A DNA stretch of 64,000 nt from Candidatus Woesearchaeota archaeon. GTDB lineage: Archaea > Nanobdellota > Nanobdellia > Woesearchaeales > UBA11576. The DNA is taken from positions 62,001 through 126,000 of the forward strand of contig JABGYH010000004.1 of assembly GCA_018675335.1 (NCBI GenBank), written 5' to 3'. The notes under the pieces were generated by a model. It was not told the DNA's origin, did no database searches, and worked only from the letters and a program-made list of their open reading frames with translations. Within the stretch, counting starts at the first letter, position 1; each line of letters begins with the position of its first letter. Both the position numbers and the translations under genes were made by a program. Positions 34,372 to 43,157 of the stretch are shown here, piece by piece.

Positions 34372-34411
34372 AATCGGATCCTGAGTTTGCCTCTTTTCTT
34401 AGGGTCCGATT
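34372..34411 (+). terminator. 14-bp stem hairpin between peptide and peroxiredoxin genes
   Basis: AATCGGATCCTGAG (34372-34385) pairs with CTTAGGGTCCGATT (34398-34411) as RNA over all 14 positions, with two G-U pairs and a 12-nt loop, then TTTAATTCTT. Such a long stem is rare in this AT-rich window. It may end the peptide transcript or act as an RNA element before the peroxiredoxin. Confidence 0.6.
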
Positions 34412-34468
34412 TTAATTCTTATCATAAAAATAAAAAAATTAACCCACATAGAGGGAGGTAACAAAAAA

Positions 34469-35032
34469 ATGATAAAAATAAATGAAAAAGCACCAGAGTT
34501 TACAGAAAATGCATATGTTGGTGGTGAAATAAAAAAAATAAGTTTAGAAGATTACAAAGGAAAATGGGTCGTATTATTTTTCTATCCCGCAGACTTTACA
34601 TTCGTATGTCCAACAGAACTTGGAGATCTTGCTGATAATTATGAAACTATTAAAAATTTAGGTGCAGAAATAATTAGTGTAAGTACTGATACTGCATTTG
34701 TTCATAAAGCATGGCATGATACTTCAGAAACAATTAAAAAAATAAAATTTCCAATGCTTGCAGATCCTTCCAGACGAGTATGCACTGCTTATGGAACCTT
34801 AATTGAAGACGAAGGATTATCTTTAAGATCCACAGTATTAATTAATCCAGAAGGAGAAATAAAAGTGTTTGAATTCCATGATAATAGCATTGGACGAAAT
34901 ACAAAAGAAATAATTCGAAAAATTCAAGCAGCGAAATTTGTTTCTGAACACAATGGACAAGTTTGCCCTATGAATTGGAATCCTGGAGACGAAACATTAA
35001 CTCCTGGCGTTGACTTAATTGGAAAGATCTAA
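34469..35032 (+). CDS. Peroxiredoxin (AhpC type)
   Basis: 187 residues, a 2-Cys peroxiredoxin of the AhpC/Prx1 group that reduces peroxides. The peroxidatic Cys is in FYPADFTFVCPTEL (about residue 49); the resolving Cys is in GQVCPMNWNPG near the C-terminus (about residue 168). WHDTS and PSRRVC in the middle also match the family. GGGAGGT lies before the ATG. The electron donor may be the thioredoxin at 50064 or another disulfide reductase. Confidence 0.95.
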   Translation: MIKINEKAPEFTENAYVGGEIKKISLEDYKGKWVVLFFYPADFTFVCPTELGDLADNYETIKNLGAEIISVSTDTAFVHKAWHDTSETIKKIKFPMLADPSRRVCTAYGTLIEDEGLSLRSTVLINPEGEIKVFEFHDNSIGRNTKEIIRKIQAAKFVSEHNGQVCPMNWNPGDETLTPGVDLIGKI

Positions 35033-35145
35033 TTATTAGAACTAATTTAATCTTTCAATTAATTAATTTTTAAATTTTTTAAAATTCTATTTTTTCATAA
35101 AATAAATTTCGATAATAAAATAATATATACTGAGGTAGCAATAAA

Positions 35146-35271
35146 ATGAAACCAACAAATAAAAAAGAAGAAACATATAAAGATATATTTTACTTTAACG
35201 GAAATAAAGTATCAAGATTATGTGAAAGAAAAAACGGAAAAATGATTTGTGAATTTGTAGATAATAGTTAA
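35146..35271 (+). CDS. 41-aa basic peptide downstream of peroxiredoxin
   Basis: A short ORF with GAGGT before its ATG. It encodes MKPTNKKEETYKDIFYFNGN then KVSRLCERKNGKMICEFVD, with two Cys ten residues apart. It looks like a small beta-hairpin protein. Its place right after the peroxiredoxin and the ribosome site support it; family unknown. Confidence 0.5.
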   Translation: MKPTNKKEETYKDIFYFNGNKVSRLCERKNGKMICEFVDNS

Positions 35272-35284
35272 ACAAAGCTCACAA

Positions 35285-36418
35285 TTAATCTTTTTTTCTA
35301 ATTACAACAAAACCGCCAACAGTTAATGCTAACAATAACATAATTGCATAATCTGAGAATTCTGGAACTGCTGCGGGAGCTGAACCAATGTTTATTGTTC
35401 TTGAACTCATAACAGTTTCTGAATCAGATGCATTCTTTGCTGAAACAAAATAAGTATAAGAAGAATTATCTAAACCAGTTGTTGCATTCTGACTTTGATT
35501 AACATAAAATCTCCACTGAGTAGAATTAAATTGGTTTAAGTTAGATACATATTGCTGATAAATTTCATTTGATGATAAACTTCTATTCCAAATTCTAACT
35601 TCGTCAATAGTACCATCCCAAATTCTCGAATTAGTACTAAAATCACGACCGATTTCTAAATTGTTATCTGAAGTATCTTGCCATCCAATAATTTCAGCAC
35701 TTGCATCTTCAACACCATTAATGAAAAGTTTTGCTGTAGTTCCATCATAAGTTGTAGCAACATGATACCAAGTATCAGTTTGAAGTCCAATATCACTTTG
35801 AATTTTATTTGAATCGAATGCCATTTGTAACTGATTTGAATTAATTCCTGCATCACCAACTCTAAATACAAATCCAGTACTTCCTCCGGTGAACTTACTA
35901 ACAATCGCATCAATATAAGGATTTACTGCATCAAACGAATCAGCATAAATCCAAGCAGAAATACTTAGAGTTGTTAAATCGTTTAAACTAGAAGAATTAC
36001 TAACTGTAATGTAATCGCTCGATCCATCAAATAAACAAGCATCATCATATTTTCCAGAAGTTGTATAAGTTATACCTGGATTTGCAGACCCATCATTACC
36101 ATACATAGAAACATCTGCAAATAAAGTATTAGTTTCACCAAGATCTGAAACATCATCAAAATTCATCATTAAAACTAAAGAATCATCATAATAAGTGAAA
36201 TTAGTCCCATTCCAATTATAATTAAACTCATTTAATTGAGACTCATTAACTCGCACATTCATTTCTACAAAAGATTCATTTCCAGTATACGCATTATTTT
36301 GAGGAGTTGGAGTTACATAACTTATAGAAGGTGCTGCAAAAACACCTACAGACAACAATGCACAACTAAAAATTAATGCAAACAGCATTTTAAATGAAAG
36401 TTTAACCATCCTTAACAA
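35285..36418 (-). CDS. Secreted LamG-domain protein with PEF-type C-terminal anchor
   Basis: 377 residues. A signal peptide (MVKLSFKMLFALIFSCALLS, cleaved near VFA-AP), then an N-terminal beta region, and a LamG/concanavalin-like domain at about residues 85-275 with MNFDD, LFDGSSDYITVSNSSSLN, TLSISAWIYA, TDTWYHVATTYDG and IDEVRIWNRSLSSNEI. The C-terminus is the sorting-type tail: PEF in AVPEFSDYAIMLLLAL, a membrane helix, then RKKD, as in archaeosortase PEF-CTERM substrates. Many Asn-x-Ser/Thr sites suggest glycosylation. Likely a cell-surface carbohydrate-binding or adhesion protein. Confidence 0.85.
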   Translation of the reverse strand: MLRMVKLSFKMLFALIFSCALLSVGVFAAPSISYVTPTPQNNAYTGNESFVEMNVRVNESQLNEFNYNWNGTNFTYYDDSLVLMMNFDDVSDLGETNTLFADVSMYGNDGSANPGITYTTSGKYDDACLFDGSSDYITVSNSSSLNDLTTLSISAWIYADSFDAVNPYIDAIVSKFTGGSTGFVFRVGDAGINSNQLQMAFDSNKIQSDIGLQTDTWYHVATTYDGTTAKLFINGVEDASAEIIGWQDTSDNNLEIGRDFSTNSRIWDGTIDEVRIWNRSLSSNEIYQQYVSNLNQFNSTQWRFYVNQSQNATTGLDNSSYTYFVSAKNASDSETVMSSRTINIGSAPAAVPEFSDYAIMLLLALTVGGFVVIRKKD

Positions 36419-36540
36419 ACAACCCCGTTTTTTATTTAAATCACTTATTATTTATTAATTCAATTATGGTTAATATATAAATATTATTATTATTTATTAG
36501 TATTTAATTATGCTCAATATTCATTATTATAGTTTAATTA

Positions 36541-37173
36541 TTATGTAAATTTATTTGGAACCCCCACAAAGACTTTATTTTTAGGAGTGATTTTAGAATC
36601 AATAAAACTCACATGAACAGAATAACCTTGATCTCTAATGTAATTTAAAAATAATCTATCATTTTGGACAAATTGATAAGCACTACCTTTATGACAACAA
36701 GGCATTATTGCAAAACTTAAAGAATTCTTAATTGCAATATCTACAACACGCCCAGTTAAGTCTCCACATGCATGAATTGCACAAACAATACCTGATTTTT
36801 TTTGTTGCACAGGTAAATTCGTTGTTGATAAATCTAAATCAAATATGTCTGCTTCTTCAAAATAAATTTGATTTGAAACAGTAGGATATATTCTTGAAAT
36901 AGATTTTCTTAACGAACAATATTTAGTGGTTTGAACTTTATCAAATTGAAAACTTGTAACTTCCCCATATTTTAACGCAAGATACATTCCAAGCAAACCA
37001 TTACCACAACAAAGATCATAAACAACTTGATAATTTTGATCACCAAAATTAATTAATTCTCCTGATTGAACTACACTTACAAACTCACTAACTTTGCGCA
37101 AATGTTTTTGTTCAATATTGCACCCATCAAGAATATTTTTTAAAACTAATTCAAGCTCACACTCACTAGTCAT
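36541..37173 (-). CDS. Methyltransferase-domain protein (TRM13-like motif)
   Basis: 210 residues from the ATG at 37173; earlier in-frame ATGs lie inside pheT. Rossmann motif I is VVYDLCCGNGLLGMYLALKY; IVCAIHACGDLT and AIMPCCHKGSAYQ match methyltransferases of the methyltransf_32/TRM13 type, whose members act on RNA or small molecules. The CCGNG and PCC motifs are conserved in that group. The gene follows pheT closely, so it may be part of the pheS-pheT transcript. Confidence 0.7.
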   Translation of the reverse strand: MTSECELELVLKNILDGCNIEQKHLRKVSEFVSVVQSGELINFGDQNYQVVYDLCCGNGLLGMYLALKYGEVTSFQFDKVQTTKYCSLRKSISRIYPTVSNQIYFEEADIFDLDLSTTNLPVQQKKSGIVCAIHACGDLTGRVVDIAIKNSLSFAIMPCCHKGSAYQFVQNDRLFLNYIRDQGYSVHVSFIDSKITPKNKVFVGVPNKFT

Positions 37174-37186
37174 TCGCGCTTCAGAG

Positions 37187-38911
37187 TTATTTGGATTCAA
37201 ACGGAGACTTAACATATTGCTCAACCACATCAAGATTAAATTCACCAACGACTGCAGGCAATTCCAAATCAAAATTTGTTAAAACACTCGGATGAACCTC
37301 TCCAAACGACCCCACAAAAACATCTTTATTCTCTCCAATGTAAACTTCCCCAGATCTTCCTTCAAAATAATGTGGTGCAGTGCCAGGTCTTACGCAATAA
37401 TCCAAATTAAGCGAATCAAAAAAACCAGAAACTAAACTTCGTGCACGAGAAAACTCAGTATTTGCACCCATTTCTGCAAAAGCAAATTTACGAATATCCC
37501 TGGTTTGATTTGCACTGTCTTTATCAACCAAAATACAATCATCAACTTCAAAAATACTAATAGGGGTTGCTTTCACCTTATTGTATCTTAAAAATTTAAG
37601 AAGCTCAGGAACTAATTTTACCCTCGTAATTTCATGACCTGCAGATTTTGAATTAAGCAAAGAAACATAATCAAGTCCCATTTGTTCCTTCATACGATGA
37701 TACTGATCTTGAGTATTAGATAAAACAAAAGTCATTACTTCAACTAAACCCATCTCAACACAAGCATCCCTAACATATGATGAAAATTCTTCCCTGGGAT
37801 GACCTTTACCCATACTAAAAGTTCGGGGAGCTTGAAATTCAAAATTACCATACCCAAATGCAATTGCTATGTCCTCAACAACATCGCAAGGATCCAGTAC
37901 ATCAACTCGGTAACAAGGAATCTGAAGATCAAATCTAATATCTTGTTTTTCTTTTGTACTAGTCACACCATAACGCATACGCTCAAGAAAAGAAGTTACT
38001 TGACCAGGATCTAATGAAACTCCCAAATAATCATTAATTAAACTTAAATTCAAACTAATTTTTGAAGGAGTAAAAACTGGCGATTCATAAGACATACTTT
38101 CTAAATCTCCTGTGTGTTTTATATCAACACTTTCAATAATGGTATCACGATCAGCAAGTGCAGTTGTTAACATATTAACTGTTTTAATTAAAGTTGGACG
38201 ATGAGTTCCAGTAACTTCAATAAAAAGATTTTTTGTATCGGGAGTTACTTTACCACTATAATTTGAGTTAATAATCGGCGGAAAAGAAAGAACTTCCCCT
38301 AACGAATCAACCAATAACGGAAACAAATCAAATCCTTCTAACAAATGTGCATATTCAGAACCCATGGGATGCTCAGTAAGAATTCTATCTAAAGTTAATT
38401 TAGTATCAAACTCTAGTGGAACAAAACTTTCTTCACTAGGCACAACCGCACGATAATGAATCGGAGGAGTTACTTTATCAAAATCATAAACTCCAATTGC
38501 AACCTTATGTCTTTTTCTCCCCAATGTAAGATGAAGTTTTTCTTGAAAACGAATAATTGAACGCAATAAATGATCATCAACCGTAACATTACGAACAACT
38601 GCGGCACCAATAAATGGACGAATGTCCGCAGTTTTAGGATCTACAATAAGTTCAACTCCCGACACTGGTGCAACATAAGATTTAAGTCCAGTTTCTAAAC
38701 TATTAAAACCTCTAAGAGACCTTGCGAATCCTTCAACACAATACAAATCAGGACGTTCTGGAGTTACATCTACACTAAACTCACCTTCTTCAGATAAATC
38801 TCCTTCAACTTCAATCCCATAATCAAAAGACAATTCTTTCAGATCTTCAAACGAAATATCTTTACCAAACAAATTCTTAAAATCATCAAATGAAAAAGTA
38901 CTTACAGCCAT
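37187..38911 (-). CDS. pheT: Phenylalanyl-tRNA synthetase beta subunit
   Basis: A 574-residue archaeal-type beta subunit, shorter than the bacterial form and without a tRNA-binding OB fold at the N-terminus. It starts STFSFDDFKNLFGKDI, contains the B3/B4 editing region (AVVRNVTVDDHLLRSIIRFQ, KVAIGVYDFDKV) and the B5 domain (ISLNLSLINDYLGVSL), then a catalytic-like core (EEFSSYVRDACVEMGLVEVM, FGEVHPSVLTNFDLE). It forms the alpha2-beta2 enzyme that charges tRNA-Phe. Its start overlaps the pheS stop by 10 bp, so the subunits are translationally coupled. Confidence 0.95.
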   Translation of the reverse strand: MAVSTFSFDDFKNLFGKDISFEDLKELSFDYGIEVEGDLSEEGEFSVDVTPERPDLYCVEGFARSLRGFNSLETGLKSYVAPVSGVELIVDPKTADIRPFIGAAVVRNVTVDDHLLRSIIRFQEKLHLTLGRKRHKVAIGVYDFDKVTPPIHYRAVVPSEESFVPLEFDTKLTLDRILTEHPMGSEYAHLLEGFDLFPLLVDSLGEVLSFPPIINSNYSGKVTPDTKNLFIEVTGTHRPTLIKTVNMLTTALADRDTIIESVDIKHTGDLESMSYESPVFTPSKISLNLSLINDYLGVSLDPGQVTSFLERMRYGVTSTKEKQDIRFDLQIPCYRVDVLDPCDVVEDIAIAFGYGNFEFQAPRTFSMGKGHPREEFSSYVRDACVEMGLVEVMTFVLSNTQDQYHRMKEQMGLDYVSLLNSKSAGHEITRVKLVPELLKFLRYNKVKATPISIFEVDDCILVDKDSANQTRDIRKFAFAEMGANTEFSRARSLVSGFFDSLNLDYCVRPGTAPHYFEGRSGEVYIGENKDVFVGSFGEVHPSVLTNFDLELPAVVGEFNLDVVEQYVKSPFESK

Positions 38912-40464
38912 AGTTTACCCTCCCCCCTTAACCAATCAACATCAACTTCACACCCATACAAATCTTTAATTTTTGGAACATCAAAAACAATACTTGCTAA
39001 ACGTTCTAACGCAAGTCCCCACGCAATTGCTTTTTGATTTTCAAAACCAAACTGACTCATCATTTCAGGACGAAACATTCCAGAATTTCCAACCTCGACG
39101 TGTTTATCAAGTGCAGGATGATACGCAAAAATTTCCATAGACGGTTCTGTATAAGGATTAAATGTTTTCTTAAACTTAATATCAGTCAACCCAATTCGCT
39201 GATAAAAAACAGAAATATGCCCCATCAAATCACGCAAATTAACATCACCCACAACAACACCTTCTATCTGATGAAATTCAGGCAAGTGCATTGCATCCAT
39301 AGTTTCATTTCTAAAAACTCTCCCAATAGAAAACAATTTCATTGGAGTGTCAGATCTTTCTTCCAAATATTGTGCAGTAACTGCAGTCGTATGAGTTCTT
39401 AAAACATTTTTACGTGCAACTTCAGGATCAAAATCATACGCATACAAAGCAGTATGAGATTTTCTAACTTCTTCTACTAACTCGGGAGACAGCTGACCAC
39501 ATTTTGCAGGATGTTCTAAAAAAAAAGTATCTTGCATTTCACGAACAGGATGATCTTGTGCAGTAATTAATGCATCAAAATTATAAAAAGAAGAGGACAC
39601 TAAAGAACCAGCCATATATTCATAACCCATATCTCTAAAAATTTTCTCTACGTATTTTGCTAATTGTCTTAATGGATGATGTTTTCCTATTTGCAAAGTT
39701 TTTGAGTCTAACGACGGATCATAAGATTTAAACTTAGTTGTTTTCCAAGAACCTGAACGAATCATATCAGGAGTTAACACTGCAACTTCTTTTTCACCGA
39801 CCGCGTCTAACCTCGCTTGTCCTTCAGGCACTATTTGAAGAACATAATTTGACCTTTCCTTTGATCTAATTAATTTACGTTTTTCAAACTCTTTTAATCG
39901 AGACTGCACATAATCAGAATCTTCCAATTCACTTAAGACAAATCGGGATTGTGATTTTAATAATTGAAAAAATTCATTTCGCAAAATAAGTTCGGAAGTA
40001 TTATCCCCAGGAACATAAGTTATTTCTAAAGGTAATTCTTTATCCAATCTTTCAATTGATACCAACCCTAATTTTCTTAATTCATTTAATGCCATACCAA
40101 ATGTTTTTTTACCCAGTCTTGATTCAAGATCATCACCTGTTACAAATAATTCATCCTGCATAATTTTAAGAAGAGAATACTCGGGCAGATCAGATTCTCG
40201 TAATGATTCAAATCCTTCAAGAGGTCTCACTTCAAAATATTTTTGTTGCGAAAACTCAATCCATCCTTGATCACGAAAAAAAGATCCTTCTCTAACAATA
40301 TCACTATTATTTAATCCATATTTTTCTACAAGATCTAAATTAGAAATTGGACCTGCGGCGTCAGATAAAACTTGCAATAAATTTCGCTGAGCATTTGTAA
40401 ATTTTGGATTTGTGTTCGGATTTGAATTTGAATTAGTTTTTTCATTTGTTTTTGAATCAGCCAT
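38902..40464 (-). CDS. pheS: Phenylalanyl-tRNA synthetase alpha subunit
   Basis: A 520-residue archaeal/eukaryotic-type alpha subunit. The N-terminal third contains winged-helix repeats (QRNLLQVLSDAAGPISNLDL; YSLLKIMQDELFVTGDDLES) that bind tRNA. The class II core shows HPLRQLAKYVEKIFRDMGYE, motif 2 in LFSIGRVFRNETMDAMHLPE followed by FHQIEGVVV, and motif 3 in AWGLALERLASIVF (Ala where most enzymes have Gly). It starts with a low-complexity Asn/Lys/Thr run. Confidence 0.95.
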   Translation of the reverse strand: MADSKTNEKTNSNSNPNTNPKFTNAQRNLLQVLSDAAGPISNLDLVEKYGLNNSDIVREGSFFRDQGWIEFSQQKYFEVRPLEGFESLRESDLPEYSLLKIMQDELFVTGDDLESRLGKKTFGMALNELRKLGLVSIERLDKELPLEITYVPGDNTSELILRNEFFQLLKSQSRFVLSELEDSDYVQSRLKEFEKRKLIRSKERSNYVLQIVPEGQARLDAVGEKEVAVLTPDMIRSGSWKTTKFKSYDPSLDSKTLQIGKHHPLRQLAKYVEKIFRDMGYEYMAGSLVSSSFYNFDALITAQDHPVREMQDTFFLEHPAKCGQLSPELVEEVRKSHTALYAYDFDPEVARKNVLRTHTTAVTAQYLEERSDTPMKLFSIGRVFRNETMDAMHLPEFHQIEGVVVGDVNLRDLMGHISVFYQRIGLTDIKFKKTFNPYTEPSMEIFAYHPALDKHVEVGNSGMFRPEMMSQFGFENQKAIAWGLALERLASIVFDVPKIKDLYGCEVDVDWLRGEGKLWL

Positions 40465-40488
40465 TTTTTTACTACCCCTACAATTTAA

Positions 40489-41733
40489 TTATAATACCCA
40501 ATTAGCTAAAAAAAGATCAAGAGATTCATACACAGAAAGTAATGAATCAATACACACTCTTTCTTGATCACCATGATGTCCTATAGACAACCCACCAAAA
40601 ATAATGCTTGGAATTTTTCTTTCACTAAAAAATCTAGCATCACTTGCACCATGACCTTTTTTAAAAATAGGCGGGCAACCTAATACTTTTGAAATATGAT
40701 TTGCAAAATTTGCAACATGAATATTATCTTTTGGCGTGTGAAGAATTGATACAAGGGGATTTGGCTTATGAACTGTGATTTTATAATCTTTACAACCATC
40801 AAAACAATTACGAACTCCTTCTTGAACTTCAGCTGCACAAGACAAAATAATTTCAAAAACTGCATTGTGAGACCAATCAGAAGAAAGTCTTAAATCTAGT
40901 TTTGCAGTTGCATATTTAGGAATAGAATTTGCACTATTAAGAACAATTTTATCTTCTGAAACTTTAACATCACCCCCATAAATTCCACCAAGATTAACTG
41001 ATTCAATCCAACTCTCAGTTGCTGGAGCAGGAAACTTTTCTCTTAATTTTGAATATACTGCAAACAATAAATCAACAGCACTTTTTGCTTTCCAAGGACG
41101 AGCAGCATGACCTCCTGGACCTTCAGCATCAATTACTACCCACATCGCACCTTTTTCACCATTAATAATTTTTAAATTTGAAGGTTCAATTGCAATTACG
41201 AAATCAGGATTGATATGAGGTGCCACATAACCTGCACCACCAAAACCACCAATTTCTTCATCAGTTGTCACTAAAATCTGAATATTTGTCGTTTCATGAT
41301 ACTTCAAAAATAATTTTAATGCTATTGCTAATCCTGCTTTCATATCTCCCGCCCCACGCCCATGTAAAAAATTATTTTTAACATATGGTTCGAACTGAGA
41401 ACTTGATCCTGGAACTACATCTGCATGAAGTAATAATAATAATGAAGGCATGCGAGCAATTTTGGGATCAGGATTAAAAAAATGATAAGACTCAATATTT
41501 TGTCCAGAATTAGGACTAATAGAACAATAATATTTTTGATCAAATGACTCGTTAGTTGAATTTGAACTTAGAAAATTTTTTACATATTTAAGAATTGCAA
41601 CACGCTCTGAGGGATGATTTGCATCAGACCTAAATCTAATAAGATCTGACGTTAAACTAATCAATTCAGATTTTAATAATTCTGATTTTTCTCTAGTTTT
41701 ATAGCTCTCGCTAATTTTGTCTTGACTTTCCAT
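40489..41733 (-). CDS. M20-family amidohydrolase (N-acyl-amino-acid deacylase type)
   Basis: 414 residues from the ATG at 41733 (GGGTGG 11-16 nt upstream); the longer frame to 41790 has a hydrophobic lead without a ribosome site. M20 motifs: LLLLHADVVPGS (first metal His), GRGAGDMKAGLAIAL (bridging Asp), VTTDEEIGGFGG (catalytic Glu pair), KGHGASDARFF and IIFGGLSIGHHGDQERV. Members remove acyl groups from N-acyl amino acids (ArgE, DapE). It lies next to an N-acylamino-acid racemase-type gene and close to a GNAT acyltransferase, which fits an N-acyl-L-amino acid deacylase. Confidence 0.9.
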   Translation of the reverse strand: MESQDKISESYKTREKSELLKSELISLTSDLIRFRSDANHPSERVAILKYVKNFLSSNSTNESFDQKYYCSISPNSGQNIESYHFFNPDPKIARMPSLLLLLHADVVPGSSSQFEPYVKNNFLHGRGAGDMKAGLAIALKLFLKYHETTNIQILVTTDEEIGGFGGAGYVAPHINPDFVIAIEPSNLKIINGEKGAMWVVIDAEGPGGHAARPWKAKSAVDLLFAVYSKLREKFPAPATESWIESVNLGGIYGGDVKVSEDKIVLNSANSIPKYATAKLDLRLSSDWSHNAVFEIILSCAAEVQEGVRNCFDGCKDYKITVHKPNPLVSILHTPKDNIHVANFANHISKVLGCPPIFKKGHGASDARFFSERKIPSIIFGGLSIGHHGDQERVCIDSLLSVYESLDLFLANWVL

Positions 41734-41825
41734 AATACTAAAAACCACCCAATTACAGCATGCAATGCAAAAAATAATTCTTAATCGCATACTAAATACA
41801 AAATAATGCTTGCTGCTTAATGTTT

Positions 41826-41885
41826 AAACTTCTAGTTAAACTTCTAGTTAAACTTCTAGTTAAACTTCTAGTTAAACTTCTAATG
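41826..41885 (-). repeat. 12-bp tandem repeat duplicating the gene's last codons and stop
   Basis: On the minus strand CTAGAAGTTTAA (Leu-Glu-Val-stop) repeats in frame: the gene's own end TTAGAAGTTTAA plus four further perfect-period copies. On the plus strand the unit is AAACTTCTAGTT. It lies between the racemase stop (41872) and the M20 gene and yields a string of in-frame stop codons. Confidence 0.85.
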
Positions 41886-43008
41886 AAAACTGTTCGATTG
41901 TATGTTTACTCAATAATTCTTCATCAGGAACAACCCCTATTCCAGGTTCATCAGATAAATAAATAATCCCATTTTGGTGTTCCCTCCCACCTTTTACTAA
42001 ATCTTCCTCAAAATACCTTGCAGAATCAGAATTATCTCCCGGCAATAAAAAATTAGGCAATGTGGAGAGATGATCCAAAAATGACTTTCCAATAAATGAC
42101 TCGACCATCCCCCCAATCCAAACTGGAATATTTTTCTCTTTACAAAAATCATGAATTTTAATTGTTTCCGAAACTCCCCCGACACGTGCAGGCTTAATAT
42201 TAATGATTTTGCAAGAATTAAAATGAACTGCAGTTTTTACATCTTCTAAACAATGTATGCTTTCATCTAAACACACAGGAGTTCTAATCTTTGCTTGAAG
42301 CTCTGAATGATCAAACAAACAACTCTCAGAAAAGGGTTGTTCAATCATCAATAAATTATAATCATCAAATTGAGAAAGATGTGCTATATCCCCCCCAGAA
42401 TATGCCGAGTTTGCATCAACCATTAAACGAATACTTGGAAAGTGACTACGAATAAATTTAACAATATCAACATCCCAACCAGGTTTAATTTTTACTTTAA
42501 TTCTCCTATATCCTTCTTCAGTATATCTTTTAATATCTGCAATAAGTTCTTCAGGCGAATCTTTTATCCCAATACTTATTCCAATCTCACTCCAATTTCT
42601 TTGTGAACCAATAAACTTGTAAAGAGGAAGATTAGCTTTTTTTGAAAACAAATCCCAAACTGCCATTTCAATTCCTGCTTTTGAAATATTATTTCCTTTA
42701 ATATCTGCAAAAAATTGATGGATGTCATCAGGACAAGAAAGTTCTTTGCCAATAATTCTTGGAAGTAAAATATTTTGTAAAAGTTTTTTGCCAGATTCTA
42801 GAAATTCTGAAGTGTATAAAGGTAAATCTAGATGTGGCGACTCCCCCCAGCCAACTAATTTTCCAGATCTAATGCAAATTAATAAAACATTACGTTCAGT
42901 TAATTCACCAAAACTAGTACGAAATGGAGTTATGAGTTTTAAACGAACTTGATATAATTCAATCTTGTCAATTTTTAGTTTATCAGGCGAGTTTTGAGTA
43001 AAATCCAT
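41872..43008 (-). CDS. Enolase-superfamily N-acylamino-acid racemase / o-succinylbenzoate synthase-like
   Basis: A 378-residue MLE-subgroup enolase-superfamily protein. Capping domain: KIELYQVRLKLITPFRTSFG, WGESPHLDLPLYTSE. Barrel: KVKIKPGWD with the catalytic Lys pair (KxK), LMVDANSAYSG (metal Asp), LLMIEQPF (metal Glu), TPVCLDESIH (metal Asp), NIKPARVGGVSE (second-face Lys), and WIGGMVESFIG. This set is that of OSBS/NSAR enzymes. With no other menaquinone genes here but with a GNAT and an M20 deacylase, N-acyl (succinyl) amino acid racemase is the better reading (inference). Confidence 0.85.
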   Translation of the reverse strand: MDFTQNSPDKLKIDKIELYQVRLKLITPFRTSFGELTERNVLLICIRSGKLVGWGESPHLDLPLYTSEFLESGKKLLQNILLPRIIGKELSCPDDIHQFFADIKGNNISKAGIEMAVWDLFSKKANLPLYKFIGSQRNWSEIGISIGIKDSPEELIADIKRYTEEGYRRIKVKIKPGWDVDIVKFIRSHFPSIRLMVDANSAYSGGDIAHLSQFDDYNLLMIEQPFSESCLFDHSELQAKIRTPVCLDESIHCLEDVKTAVHFNSCKIINIKPARVGGVSETIKIHDFCKEKNIPVWIGGMVESFIGKSFLDHLSTLPNFLLPGDNSDSARYFEEDLVKGGREHQNGIIYLSDEPGIGVVPDEELLSKHTIEQFSLEV

Positions 43009-43157
43009 TTTTATTTCTCTTTTGATTTTATTTAATAATTATATTAACTTTAATTAATAAATGAGTTATGTTTTATTTTCGGAAAGTTTCCGGTGAAAAT
43101 GAAAAAAATTTTGAAATCATAAAATTATGAAAAAAACAAAAAAAATAATTATAAATT

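Noticed and set aside
41872-43008. menC of a menaquinone pathway
   Set aside because: No other men genes in the window, and the neighbours fit N-acylamino acid metabolism better.
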